64,000 nucleotides of DNA from Bacillus paralicheniformis. Lineage in GTDB: Bacteria; Bacillota; Bacilli; Bacillales; Bacillaceae. The DNA lies in contig NZ_LBMN02000008.1 in the NCBI RefSeq assembly GCF_001042485.2, positions 1 through 64,000 on the forward strand, read 5' to 3'. Every line of letters starts with the position of its first letter. Positions within the stretch are counted from its first letter, which is position 1. The notes under the pieces were generated by a model that saw only the letters and a program-made list of their open reading frames with translations, was not told where the DNA came from and made no database searches. The position numbers were made by a program, and so were the translations under genes. This document shows, one piece after another, positions 26,824 through 35,213 of the stretch.

Positions 26824-28050
26824 CTATAAAGATACCCGCTTTTCTTTATCTTTGTTATAAGTTCTGTTAAATAAATAAGTTGTTGTTAAAAGAGCAGCAA
26901 TTACAATGATGAATAAAACGAAGTATCCGTAAACAGTTTGACCCGCCGGCACTACTGTAATCGTTAAGATGCCTATTAAAGCAACTTGTCCCAACAGCTT
27001 TACCGCATTAAACAACGAATTGACACGTCCCATATATGCATTATCGACATGATGGAACATATAACTTTTCCTAAATACTCTGATCGCAGCATTTGAATGC
27101 CCCCAAAAGAGGCTTGCAACTATAAATGTCACAGCATTCGGAACGAGGAAGATCACAATGGTTGCTAGAGCAAATACTGTCATAAACAATATAACACCTT
27201 GCATATCGGGCCATTTCTTTGATATTTGATATGTGACAAAACCGGCGCCCATAGCTCCAATGGCGTAAACAATATTGGCAATGCCGATAACTGACGGACC
27301 TTCGTTTAAATAGTCGTAAATGAAAACCGGATCCAAGTAGTTTGCGACAATAATCACGATGCTTGGTATAAAAGAAGTCAATAAAAGAGCAAACAAAACT
27401 TTTCGATGAGATAAATATTGGAGTGAGGAGCTAAAGTTTTGCCAGTAAGATTCATTTTTCATTGTATTGGAATGCTCTTCTGCTTCAGCATTTCGTTGAT
27501 AGGGAAGTTTGTAGATGAGGATGGAAGCTGCTATAAATGTAGCGATGTTTATGACCAAAATGACTGTCGCATCCATCTTGCCGATCATCATGGCAGCCAG
27601 CCCCGAACTAATCATCAGCGCCGCCTGCCCCTGAACTTCAAGACTGCTGTTCACCTTACTATAGTCCTCTTTTTTGAACATTTCCTGAGTTAAAGCGGCT
27701 AAAGCAGGATACTTTATCGAATCGTAAGCCGTATGATAAAAAATCAGTATCACAACAAGAGTGATGTCCAACACGGCGGAAATATTGAATAGAACAGAAA
27801 AAACGCCTAAGACCACTATTCCTATTATTTCTAAATAGAGAAATATCGCTTTTCGAGAATATCGATCCACCAAACTCCCTAAATAAGGTGAAGCAAAAAA
27901 CACTAAAATCATCGTTGTCATCGTCAATAACCCATATAAAACGGATTGTTTCAATTGATCAATCAGCAGCCAGACAATTAAATAGGAAGTGATACCGGTA
28001 CCTATGGTGGAAATCAAATTAGCGGCTAGCAATAGTTTCAACTTTCGCAA
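26824..28050 (-). CDS. MFS efflux transporter (MefA-like type)
   Basis: A 408-residue, 12-helix major-facilitator protein. The loop 2-3 motif GSLVDRYSRKAIFLY, the repeated NLISTIGTGITSYL start and a central charged loop fit the macrolide-efflux-like MFS_3 type of exporter. The start is TTG (MRKLKLLLAANL), preceded by GGGTGAT; there is no better ATG. Base composition is more A/T-rich than the backbone, in keeping with an accessory gene. Substrate unknown. Confidence 0.8.
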   Translation of the reverse strand: MRKLKLLLAANLISTIGTGITSYLIVWLLIDQLKQSVLYGLLTMTTMILVFFASPYLGSLVDRYSRKAIFLYLEIIGIVVLGVFSVLFNISAVLDITLVVILIFYHTAYDSIKYPALAALTQEMFKKEDYSKVNSSLEVQGQAALMISSGLAAMMIGKMDATVILVINIATFIAASILIYKLPYQRNAEAEEHSNTMKNESYWQNFSSSLQYLSHRKVLFALLLTSFIPSIVIIVANYLDPVFIYDYLNEGPSVIGIANIVYAIGAMGAGFVTYQISKKWPDMQGVILFMTVFALATIVIFLVPNAVTFIVASLFWGHSNAAIRVFRKSYMFHHVDNAYMGRVNSLFNAVKLLGQVALIGILTITVVPAGQTVYGYFVLFIIVIAALLTTTYLFNRTYNKDKEKRVSL

Positions 28051-28224
28051 TTATAAATCACCCATTTTTGATTTCCAAATACACAGAAGAAAATAGACAA
28101 AAAAATAGATTTGTGGGTTCAAAATGGAAAAGGCTGTTTTCTTTCATTTCATCACGCTCCATATTTAAAACTCGTTATTTATAAAAGTGACATCCTCCTG
28201 CTTTTATATTGGTTCTCCATTCAG

Positions 28225-28446
28225 TCACAACACTTGCGTAAACAAACAATGAAATGAATACAAGAAACACGCGGCTCCAGCCATCACATTGAAGGTTCCC
28301 GATTTTTCATTGTTTGATTTCAACATCATGAAGAACAAACCGGAAAAGAAAAATCCGATAAACCAGCCGATTGGAATCTGGACAAAAGCTAAAATAAAAC
28401 CAATAATCCCTATCGTTTGAAAAACTTGAGGTGCAAATTCGCGCAA
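28225..28446 (-). CDS. small two-helix membrane protein (hypothetical)
   Basis: A 73-residue hydrophobic protein with helices at about 8-32 and 50-70 and a short charged loop KSNNEKSG. The start is probably TTG, with a weak GGGCGGG site upstream. It shares strand with the MFS gene 175 bases downstream. I do not recognise a family; the call rests on length and hydrophobic pattern only. Confidence 0.45.
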   Translation of the reverse strand: MREFAPQVFQTIGIIGFILAFVQIPIGWFIGFFFSGLFFMMLKSNNEKSGTFNVMAGAACFLYSFHCLFTQVL

Positions 28447-28609
28447 AAGTATTCCCGCCCTTTTTCAGAAGAAATCCGCTCCCTTTTTTTGTATCATATC
28501 ACATCTCCTTAACAAAATAAGGAAAACAAGTGAATCTTTTGCTATTCATGTTGAAGCCAGGCTCAATATTGATTTTTGTTATGATCTTAAAAAAGGAGGT
28601 TTGATTACC

Positions 28610-28939
28610 ATGAATACCTTATGCCGCAGCAAACAAGCTCCATTTGAATACACCTTATCTCTTATAGGTGGTAAATGGAAAATGAGAATCCTCTATGAGC
28701 TGGCGTGTGAAAAAACGATGAGATACGGGGAGCTCAAACGGGCTATGCCGTTAATCACCCATAAAATGTTAAGTTCCCAGCTGAAGGAGTTGCAAACTGA
28801 CGGTCTGATTCACCGGGTGGAGATTTCTCAAAATCCCCTCAGAGTGGAGTATTCGTTATCAGACAGAGGACTGTCTTTATACCCTCTCATAGATGAAATG
28901 TGCAGATGGGGACAAAGAGAAGATTTGCCTTATGAGTAA
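28610..28939 (+). CDS. HxlR-family transcriptional regulator
   Basis: A 109-residue winged-helix regulator. The conserved CxxxxxPFEYTLSLIGGKWKMRILYEL (Cys4 here), KRAMPLITHKMLSSQLKELQ recognition region and RVEYSLSDRG wing define the family. Many HxlR members sense aldehydes, quinones or thiol stress through the N-terminal Cys. AAAAGGAGG precedes the ATG at 28610. It is followed on the same strand by ydeN, its probable target, with an operator-like element between. Confidence 0.87.
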   Translation: MNTLCRSKQAPFEYTLSLIGGKWKMRILYELACEKTMRYGELKRAMPLITHKMLSSQLKELQTDGLIHRVEISQNPLRVEYSLSDRGLSLYPLIDEMCRWGQREDLPYE

Positions 28940-28944
28940 AAAAT

Positions 28945-28999
28945 ACTTACTAAAAAGTGCGTACTTGTTTCCCGACGGGAGGGATTTTATACTGAATAA
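28945..28999. promoter_or_regulatory. candidate HxlR operator and promoter of ydeN
   Basis: AATACTTACTAAAAAGTGCGTACTT (two halves, 28945-28969) followed by TTTTATACT closely matches the element between the second HxlR gene and the arginase-like gene at 35.57-35.62 kb. Shared core AAAGTGCGTACT and TTTTATACT suggest a common operator and -10. Confidence 0.5.
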
Positions 29000-29022
29000 A
29001 AATTATTTGTAAGGAGAACAGG

Positions 29023-29595
29023 ATGACAAAACAAATTTATATCATTCATGGCTACAGAGCCTCCTCAACCAACCACTGGTTTCCTTGGCTGAAAAAACGT
29101 CTGCTTGCAGACGGAATACACGCAGAAATTTTAGACATGCCTAATCCTCACCAGCCAAGGCTTAAAGATTGGCTTGATACGCTCTCTTTAAATAAGCACA
29201 CATTAAATAAACATACTTATCTGGTTGCACACAGCCTGGGGTGCGCCGCCGTTTTGAGGTTTTTGGAACAAACGCAATTGCGTCAACCACTTGGCGGAAT
29301 CTTGCTCGTTTCCGGCTTTGCCAAGTCACTGCCCGATTTAAAGATGTTAGATGAATTTACCGAGGAATCGTTTGATTTTCAAAACATCATTGAGTCAGCT
29401 AAGCATCGTGCTGTCATTGCCTCTAGAGACGATCAAATTGTGCCATTTGCATGGAGCAAAGATCTGGCGCAACAAATTGACGCTAAGCTTTACGAAGTTC
29501 AACACGGGGGGCACTTTTTAGAAACTGACGGATTTACTTCTTTGCCGATTGTTTATGATGTTTTAAACTCCTATTTCTCAAAAGAAACTTGCTAA
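29023..29595 (+). CDS. ydeN: RBBP9/YdeN-family serine hydrolase
   Basis: A 190-residue small alpha/beta hydrolase. The start MTKQIYIIHGYRASSTNHW, nucleophile elbow AHSLGCAA (Ser in HSLG), Asp in SRDDQIVPF and His in HGGHFLE make a full Ser-Asp-His triad. It is close to B. subtilis YdeN, whose substrate is unknown. AAGGAG lies eight bases before the ATG. An HxlR regulator immediately upstream probably controls it in response to an electrophile. Confidence 0.87.
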   Translation: MTKQIYIIHGYRASSTNHWFPWLKKRLLADGIHAEILDMPNPHQPRLKDWLDTLSLNKHTLNKHTYLVAHSLGCAAVLRFLEQTQLRQPLGGILLVSGFAKSLPDLKMLDEFTEESFDFQNIIESAKHRAVIASRDDQIVPFAWSKDLAQQIDAKLYEVQHGGHFLETDGFTSLPIVYDVLNSYFSKETC

Positions 29596-29621
29596 AAACA
29601 ATAAAGGATATTCGGATTTTA

Positions 29622-29652
29622 GGGCGGCAAAGGGCTTAGAAGCCGCCCTTTT
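29622..29652 (+). terminator. terminator of ydeN
   Basis: GGGCGGC (29622-29628) pairs with GCCGCCC (29642-29648), followed by TTTT. Confidence 0.85.
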
Positions 29653-29960
29653 CCAATTTCTTAATAAGTGTGGAAAAAATCGATGCCAAAGTTCCCTGTT
29701 TTGAAGTGGTCTGTTACGTCATGCCAATTGAAAATGTGTATAATATAGCTTTGTTGAAGGCACTTGAATGAAAGCGCGGCTTATGTTTCTTGTGAAGGCT
29801 TAGCACTTAAAGCTTCAAAATGAGTCATCTCTAATTTAGATCAGGGATATTACCTAACCAAGTTCCAAAAGAAATGAATCCCGTTCATTGATATATCTTT
29901 CACGCATAAGGGTACACCTTTTTGTATTGGTTTTAAGAGAGCATAACTTTTTTATCAACC
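29653..29960. other. intergenic stretch without a supported gene
   Basis: The stretch contains an isolated TATAAT (near 29740) with no good -35, and a few short open frames without ribosome sites. I see no repeat or RNA element in it. Confidence 0.4.
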
Positions 29961-30827
29961 TTACATTCCTTCAATGATGTCGCTCAGGGAGTTATTTAAT
30001 TCAATAAACTGTTTCTCTATAGGTGTAAATTTATGATTTAGTCGTGTAATGAAATATAAATCGACGTATCTATAAGGTGATGGAACTTCTAAATAATGAT
30101 GGATATTGTAGCGATCTGCTATGCGCTTTGATACTAAGGAAATTCCCATACCCATCAATGCAAATTGCACTAAGGATTCTGGATCGCCCACTTCAATGAT
30201 TTCCCCCTGTTGGATGTTCGAATCTTCAAAAATATTACATAATAATGTTAGATACAAGCACTTATCTGATAATACAAGTACGTTTTTTCCGTTTATATAA
30301 TCATCAAATCTCGTATATTGATCTATACCTTGGCCTATGATCACCAATTCTTCATATCCCACTTTTTGATAACTTATCTTTTTATTGTTTAGCGATCCAA
30401 TCGTATAAGCAACATCGATTTTTCCAAGAAGAACTTGATTTTCAATATATTCTGTTGAACCTGTTTTTAATGTTACCGATAAATCAGGATATGTATGATA
30501 AAGCTTATTTAAAGCACTTGAGAATTGAGTTCCACCGACAGATATCATCGTGCCAATACGGAGTTTTTCATCGTGTTTTTTCATGATGTTTTCGGTTTCT
30601 TCCCAAACGAACAAGATTTTCTTGTATTGATGATATAATTTTTCTCCCTCTTTCGTTAGTTTGACTCCTTTTGAATTTCTGATAAACAGTTGTTGATGAT
30701 AATGAGTTTCGATTTTTTTTATTTTCGCAGTCATATTGGATTGAAGGTGATTCAATTTAATTGCAGCAGCAGATATGCTTTTTAATTCCGCCACTGAAAC
30801 AAAAGCTTTCATGTTTTCAATATCCAT
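29961..30827 (-). CDS. LysR-family transcriptional regulator
   Basis: A 288-residue regulator. Residues 1-60 are the LysR winged helix (MKAFVSVAELKSISAAAIKLNHLQSNMTAKIKKIE); residues about 88-285 are the periplasmic-binding-like effector domain (LRIGTMISVGGTQ). It is divergent from a Gfo/Idh/MocA oxidoreductase 110 bases away, which it very likely controls. GGGGG lies before the ATG. Effector unknown, plausibly the sugar or inositol-like substrate of the neighbour. Confidence 0.87.
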   Translation of the reverse strand: MDIENMKAFVSVAELKSISAAAIKLNHLQSNMTAKIKKIETHYHQQLFIRNSKGVKLTKEGEKLYHQYKKILFVWEETENIMKKHDEKLRIGTMISVGGTQFSSALNKLYHTYPDLSVTLKTGSTEYIENQVLLGKIDVAYTIGSLNNKKISYQKVGYEELVIIGQGIDQYTRFDDYINGKNVLVLSDKCLYLTLLCNIFEDSNIQQGEIIEVGDPESLVQFALMGMGISLVSKRIADRYNIHHYLEVPSPYRYVDLYFITRLNHKFTPIEKQFIELNNSLSDIIEGM

Positions 30828-30937
30828 TCATATTTCAACCCCCATCAAAAAAAGTGATATAACCATCATAACTTAACATTTAAAATGATCTCTAATTTTA
30901 ATTATACTCGGTTTAAAGAGTTTTGGAGGGATAGCTA

Positions 30938-32050
30938 ATGAAGAACAACGTGATAAAAGCAGGGATTATAGGCGGATCTTTGAATAATCAATGGGCTAGT
31001 CAAACACATATTCCGGTATTGAAGGAAAATCCTTTTTATGAAATAACGGCGATTGGAACATCAAAAATGGAAACCGCAAAAAAAAGCGCTATGATGCTTA
31101 AGGCTGCCTCTGCTTTTACAGATTATAAGGAATTAGCACAATCAAAAGATGTTGATTTGGTAGTCGTCAGTATAAAGGTTCCTTTCCATTATGAAGCTTC
31201 GCTTGCAGCCATAGAAGAAAATAAACATATATATTGTGAATGGCCTTTAGGCATAGATACTGTGCAGGCTGAAAAACTGGCAAAATTGGCAGATGACGCA
31301 AACATTCATCATGCGATTGGATTACAAGGAAGGCAATCTCCAGAAGTCAATTATTTAAAGCGGGCAATCAAACAGGGGGAGATCGGCAAGGTCATCTCCT
31401 GCACGATGCAGGTAGCAACACAAGGAAAGGGAGGAATAACAGATGAAAAAAGCAGTTACCTTTTAAAAAGAGAAAATGGGGCGAACCTTCTTACAATCAA
31501 CGGTGGTCACTCGCTTGATGTTCTTTGTTATATCCTGGGTGATTTTAAAGAATTATCAGCTGCAATGAACAGTCATTATACAGAAGCCGTTATACAAGAA
31601 ACAGGGATGAAAATACCGAAAAACACAGCTGACCAAATTTTAATCCAGGGGACGCTCGTTAATGGCGCTTCAGCCTCTGTCCATATTCAGGGCGGAGTTT
31701 ATCCAGCTTTTCAATTAGAGATTAGAGGGGAAAAAGGTGTTTTGCGTTTAACACAGCATAATTCCTCAGGACACGTACAATTTGGCAATCTCAAAGTCAA
31801 AAAGATTACACATCCTCATAATTTGTTAAATGCTGAAGATGTTTATTCTGAAGAAGTAAAAATTTCCCCAGTAAAGGATCATGGTGCAAGAGGCTATGTT
31901 GAAACTGCTTATACTATTTTAGCGGAAGATATATTTGAACATAAAAATCAAATCCCAAACTTTCATGACGCTGTCAAACTGCACCGGTTGTTAGACGCCA
32001 TTCGGAAGTCGGCAAAGACCGGTAAAAAAGTACTCTTAAAAAATGAGTAG
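30938..32050 (+). CDS. Gfo/Idh/MocA-family NAD(P)-dependent oxidoreductase
   Basis: A 370-residue dehydrogenase. The Rossmann start is KAGIIGGSLNNQWASQTHIPVL, and EENKHIYCEWPLGID matches the EKP-type motif with Trp-Pro in place of Lys-Pro, a pattern seen in Gal80-like members. The usual catalytic Lys is therefore absent at that position, so a regulatory or altered role is possible. GGAGGG precedes the ATG. Controlled by the divergent LysR gene. Confidence 0.8.
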   Translation: MKNNVIKAGIIGGSLNNQWASQTHIPVLKENPFYEITAIGTSKMETAKKSAMMLKAASAFTDYKELAQSKDVDLVVVSIKVPFHYEASLAAIEENKHIYCEWPLGIDTVQAEKLAKLADDANIHHAIGLQGRQSPEVNYLKRAIKQGEIGKVISCTMQVATQGKGGITDEKSSYLLKRENGANLLTINGGHSLDVLCYILGDFKELSAAMNSHYTEAVIQETGMKIPKNTADQILIQGTLVNGASASVHIQGGVYPAFQLEIRGEKGVLRLTQHNSSGHVQFGNLKVKKITHPHNLLNAEDVYSEEVKISPVKDHGARGYVETAYTILAEDIFEHKNQIPNFHDAVKLHRLLDAIRKSAKTGKKVLLKNE

Positions 32051-32220
32051 GAACCGTATATCTTTTATTTACATGGTCCTTGCACATGCTGATCAAGCTT
32101 GAGAAAATTGTTATCCTAAAAACATGTACAAAAGCGAGCTCGACAAAAGTTAGCCCCAAAGGTTTATATACATAGACCTCCTTAAAAGTTTAGCGGCCCA
32201 GGGAGGTTACATCGTATTAT

Positions 32221-32267
32221 AAGATCAATTAAGTTTACTTAAACAGTATTCTTAATTGATCTTTTTT
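32221..32267 (+). terminator. terminator-like hairpin
   Basis: AAGATCAATTAAG (32221-32233) pairs perfectly with CTTAATTGATCTT (32251-32263), followed by TTTT. It may end the oxidoreductase transcript 170 bases upstream. Confidence 0.65.
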
Positions 32268-32510
32268 ATCATTAGTCTTAGGCAGAGAAAGCTATCAGTC
32301 AAATGAGGATGAGTAGGGGGATTCCTTGGAATAAGACACAGTAATCCTAGATTTCTCTAAAAAAGTCCTTGCTGATTAATCTATTTGAAAAAAGAATTAA
32401 ATATGAAATTTAGATCAATTAATTTCTTTGTGAGATGGGTTTTTTATGTAGAAACAAAGGAGAGAAAAAGAACTTTATTATACATTTAAAGTTTAAATGG
32501 TTTATTTTTC

Positions 32511-32539
32511 TTTAATATCAGTTTATATACCTGTATAAT
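32511..32539 (+). promoter_or_regulatory. promoter of the toxin/immunity pair
   Basis: TATAAT (32534-32539) has TTTAAT 17 bases upstream (32511-32516). It lies 19 bases before a strong AAAGGAGG ribosome site at 32558-32565. Confidence 0.5.
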
Positions 32540-32571
32540 TTCTTGGTGATTTTATATAAAGGAGGATAGTA

Positions 32572-32595
32572 TTGGATTATTTGAAAAAAAGATAG
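32572..32595 (+). other. possible leader mini-ORF before the toxin
   Basis: TTG (32572) six bases after AAAGGAGG opens a seven-codon frame MDYLKKR ending with TAG at 32593-32595, five bases before the toxin ATG. The alternative is an ATT start at 32571 in the toxin frame, adding GLFEKKIAK to the toxin. Confidence 0.35.
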
Positions 32596-32600
32596 CTAAA

Positions 32601-32873
32601 ATGAATTTGAATGAAAAAATTCCATTGGTTAGAGCCACTGCTGCTGATTTTGCTAAGCAAAGAAATTGGAAAAAGGATTCAAAATTAACTAAAATTAATC
32701 AAAGAGATGTGTATTTGGATTCGAAAACAGGCAAATACTATGCAGTGGACACCCAACATGGTAGATTTGAAGTTGTTAATAAAAGAGGGAAACATCAAGG
32801 AGAAGTGGACTTTAACTTAAACGAAACTAAACCAGCTGACAAATCGGGACGTCATGATTTAAAAATGAACTAA
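32601..32873 (+). CDS. orphan colicin E3-type ribonuclease toxin domain
   Basis: A 90-residue basic protein matching the C-terminal cytotoxic domain of colicin E3, which cuts 16S rRNA at the decoding site. YYAVDTQHGRFEVV aligns with the E3 active-site stretch: Asp50, His53 and Glu57 keep the E3 spacing D510-H513-E517. Arg84, six residues from the end, matches E3 Arg545. GKHQGEVD also matches E3 GQHLGSFD. No delivery, receptor-binding or WXG/LXG domain is attached, so this is a detached toxin tip. The strong ribosome site lies 35 bases before this ATG, so the true start may be a non-ATG codon at 32571. A putative immunity gene follows after four bases. Confidence 0.7.
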   Translation: MNLNEKIPLVRATAADFAKQRNWKKDSKLTKINQRDVYLDSKTGKYYAVDTQHGRFEVVNKRGKHQGEVDFNLNETKPADKSGRHDLKMN

Positions 32874-32877
32874 GGAA

Positions 32878-33435
32878 GTGAAAATTAAAATGAACGATCT
32901 AGTTAACGAAACTATAGATAAATACTACAGAAACAATAACGAATCAGATTATCTTACTAAATGCCGCGAGCAGTTTGTAATACCAGAAGCAATAAAAAAA
33001 TTTTCCGAGAATAATAATATGATAATCACAGACGTAAATTTTGGTGAAATATGGCCGTCGTCAAAATTAATATTTGAGTATGAAGACTACACAAAAGGGG
33101 AATTTGAAGTTACTTATAGTACCATTTTAATGCTATCTAAGCTTGCACCTTTATTTTATCTTCAGCACGAATTTCAAGTTGAAAACAGAGATGTGAATAG
33201 AACTGTCCCAACTCTTGAGGGTTTTGATACTCAACCTTATAACACTAAACAACAAGAATTTGAAGATTGTGTAAAAGAATATTTTTCAAAGAAAGAGTTC
33301 ATTGAATTATCCTATTCGGAGATGAACGAGGTTGTATGCGGGCTGGATTTTAAAAAAGATGTCACGTTTTTTGGATCACAAGTAACAGTAGAGAATGCAT
33401 TGTTTTTTGATCTACTAGAAATTTGTCCAGACTAA
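32878..33435 (+). CDS. putative immunity protein for the E3-type toxin
   Basis: A 185-residue acidic protein rich in Glu, Asp and Asn with many aromatic residues, no signal peptide and no membrane helix. I do not recognise its family. It begins four bases after the toxin stop and is surely co-transcribed. Its opposite charge and position are typical of the immunity partner of polymorphic toxins. The frame opens MKIKMNDLVNETIDKYYRNN; GGAAGTG precedes, so the second ATG (32890) is also a possible start. Function is inferred from context only. Confidence 0.6.
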   Translation: MKIKMNDLVNETIDKYYRNNNESDYLTKCREQFVIPEAIKKFSENNNMIITDVNFGEIWPSSKLIFEYEDYTKGEFEVTYSTILMLSKLAPLFYLQHEFQVENRDVNRTVPTLEGFDTQPYNTKQQEFEDCVKEYFSKKEFIELSYSEMNEVVCGLDFKKDVTFFGSQVTVENALFFDLLEICPD

Positions 33436-33500
33436 AATACAGCAATCTTGTGTTATTCAAATAAAAAAGAAAAAGTTAAAGGTGAATAAAATAAAGTAAT

Positions 33501-33532
33501 GAAAGAGGAGGTATCCAGTATCCTCCTCTTTC
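33501..33532. terminator. hairpin after the toxin/immunity pair
   Basis: GAAAGAGGAGG (33501-33511) pairs with CCTCCTCTTTC (33522-33532) with a ten-base loop. It lies between the immunity gene (+) and the holin remnant (-) and could serve both. Confidence 0.6.
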
Positions 33533-33560
33533 ATATAGATTGGTTCCATCAAAGTGAGGA

Positions 33561-33668
33561 TTATTTTTGCGGTTTCTCATATTCCATTGCATGATCGCTG
33601 CCAGAGATGCCTTAGTTGTTGGATCGACAACAACTCCTACAGTAACCAAAAGTGTTAGCACATTTTAA
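33561..33668 (-). pseudogene. C-terminal remnant of a phiLC3-type phage holin
   Basis: The minus strand reads LTLLVTVGVVVDPTTK, then needs a one-base shift at about 33611-33614 to continue GISGSDHAMEYEKPQK and stop at 33561. VDPTTKG(I/L)SDS...A..YE.P is the conserved end of phiLC3-family holins. The N-terminal half is missing. This marks prophage debris beside the toxin cassette. Confidence 0.7.
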
Positions 33669-33688
33669 GTCTTACTTACCAGTTGATT

Positions 33689-33985
33689 CTAGTTATTATA
33701 AATTTGACCCAACGCAACGACTTTACTGGATGTATAACCGCAGAAGTCATTTCCTTCAACTAACACGTTTTGTCCAATTTGTGGTCGATTCATCTGTACA
33801 TCATCTGCATTTTTAGAGCTTCGAAAAAACCGCTCTTTTATTTCGGCGATAGTGGTGTTTTTTAAATGTAGCGAGGTTTTAAACGAACATATAAACCGTT
33901 TTCTTGTAAAAAAGGTTAAACTCCAAATGTTGTGGATGTTAGCTTGATGGTCATGTTCGGAAACCGACATGATATAAAAAAACAT
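33689..33985 (-). other. unassigned open frame, probably decayed phage DNA
   Basis: A 98-codon frame upstream of the holin remnant whose last third (MNRPQIGQNVLVEGNDFCGY) reads like a fragment of a real protein, possibly a cell-wall-binding module. It has no ribosome site and the N-terminal part looks random. I cannot assign a function. Confidence 0.2.
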
Positions 33986-34010
33986 ACCAACAAGCTTTGG
34001 TATGTTTTTT
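33975..34010 (-). terminator. terminator of the YitT-family gene
   Basis: ACATACCAA pairs with TTTGGTATGT; on the minus strand the stem is followed by TTTTTTT. It lies 17 bases past the gene's stop. Confidence 0.85.
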
Positions 34011-34026
34011 CTTAGGAAATCCCTAA

Positions 34027-34911
34027 TTAATGAATATTAGGTTTTCTAAAATTACTGCCTTTGACTTCAGCTACGTCATATACAGTGACAAAAGCATTTT
34101 TATCAACTTCATTAATGATTTCCTTTAATTTGGTGTCTTCTAAGCGATTGATGACACATGTAATTTCTTTAAACTTTTCGTGGGAAAAACCACCGTAAGC
34201 TTCTTTATATGTAGCACTTCGGCCCAATTGATCGCGAATTGTCTCCACCATCAACTCAGGTTCTGTTGTAATAATTTGAAAGGTTTTAGAACCGCTTAAT
34301 CCTTCCTCGACAACATGAATGACTTTGGACGCAATATAGTAGGCGATGACTGATAGCAATGCCCCTTGCAAGCCAAATACAGCGGAAACAAAAATAAACA
34401 CAAAAAGGTTAAAGAATAGAATGAGATCGCTCGTTCCAAATGGCAATTTGCGCGATAACAGCACAGCAAGCATATCAATTCCGTCCAATGCTCCGCCATT
34501 ACGCAGCGCCAGCCCCATTCCAAAACCAAGGATGATCCCTCCGACAACAGTGACTAACAAAGTGTCCCCTTCGATTATAGCCGGAGTGTGGTGCATAAAA
34601 CTTGTACCTGCTGCAAGTGATGCGATTCCGATAATCGATAATAACGCAAAGCTTTTCCCGATTTGCTTATATCCCAGCCAGACAAACGGGATGTTTAAAG
34701 CTGCGATAAGTATACCAAGCGGCAAGTCAAATAGTTGTGAACCAACAATGCTGAGTCCTGTCACTCCGCCATCAGATACATTGTTAGGAATCAGCACTGT
34801 TTCCAATCCATAGGCCGCTATGATTCCTCCGATCATGACCATTATAACTTTGAAAATCATTTTCGCTTTAAATTTCTTATGTTTTTCGATTTTATTCATG
34901 CCATTCCTCAT
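34027..34911 (-). CDS. YitT-family (DUF161/DUF2179) membrane protein
   Basis: A 294-residue protein. Five to six helices fill about residues 15-205 with the repeated Gly/Asn motifs IPNNVSDGGVTGLSIVG and ALRNGGALDGIDMLAVLLSR. A soluble C-terminal DUF2179 domain spans about 215-285. The family includes B. subtilis YitT, YvjA, YxkD and YqfU; no transport substrate is established. The start may be ATG 34911 or the nearby internal ATG (MNKIEKHKKF). Monocistronic with a terminator. Confidence 0.83.
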   Translation of the reverse strand: MRNGMNKIEKHKKFKAKMIFKVIMVMIGGIIAAYGLETVLIPNNVSDGGVTGLSIVGSQLFDLPLGILIAALNIPFVWLGYKQIGKSFALLSIIGIASLAAGTSFMHHTPAIIEGDTLLVTVVGGIILGFGMGLALRNGGALDGIDMLAVLLSRKLPFGTSDLILFFNLFVFIFVSAVFGLQGALLSVIAYYIASKVIHVVEEGLSGSKTFQIITTEPELMVETIRDQLGRSATYKEAYGGFSHEKFKEITCVINRLEDTKLKEIINEVDKNAFVTVYDVAEVKGSNFRKPNIH

Positions 34912-35213
34912 TTCAAATTTTACGTTATATTTAAATATACCATAACAGTTTTTCTAGGTTCAAAAGTTCAATCACGTTTTTTAAGCGGCTGCTGCAAATA
35001 CCGATCATTACATTGGATTAAGGTAACCCTTTTAGACTTGGAACATTCATGTGCCAGTGGTTGGAGCTATTTTGCAAGCACCCCGTTTCGCAACTGGTGA
35101 ATAACAAATAAAGGCCCTAATGTTTATGGACATTCCCGGCCAGGCAAAAGGATTGTCGGCAATAGAACGAAGCATTTGATTCTTCTCTCTCCAAGATGAA
35201 TGAATCCTTAACT
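34912..35213. other. intergenic stretch without a supported gene
   Basis: It lies between the YitT-family gene and the HxlR gene. Short open frames on both strands lack ribosome sites. A minus-strand frame ending CYSPVAKRGACKIAPTTG could be the tail of a lost gene, but I cannot assign it. Confidence 0.3.

Larger units (their letters stand above)
32051..32570. other. A/T-rich intergenic stretch
   Basis: Apart from the hairpin at 32221-32267 and the promoter near 32511-32539, I see nothing coding. The DNA is markedly A/T-rich, continuing into the toxin genes, which fits an acquired segment. Confidence 0.4.
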
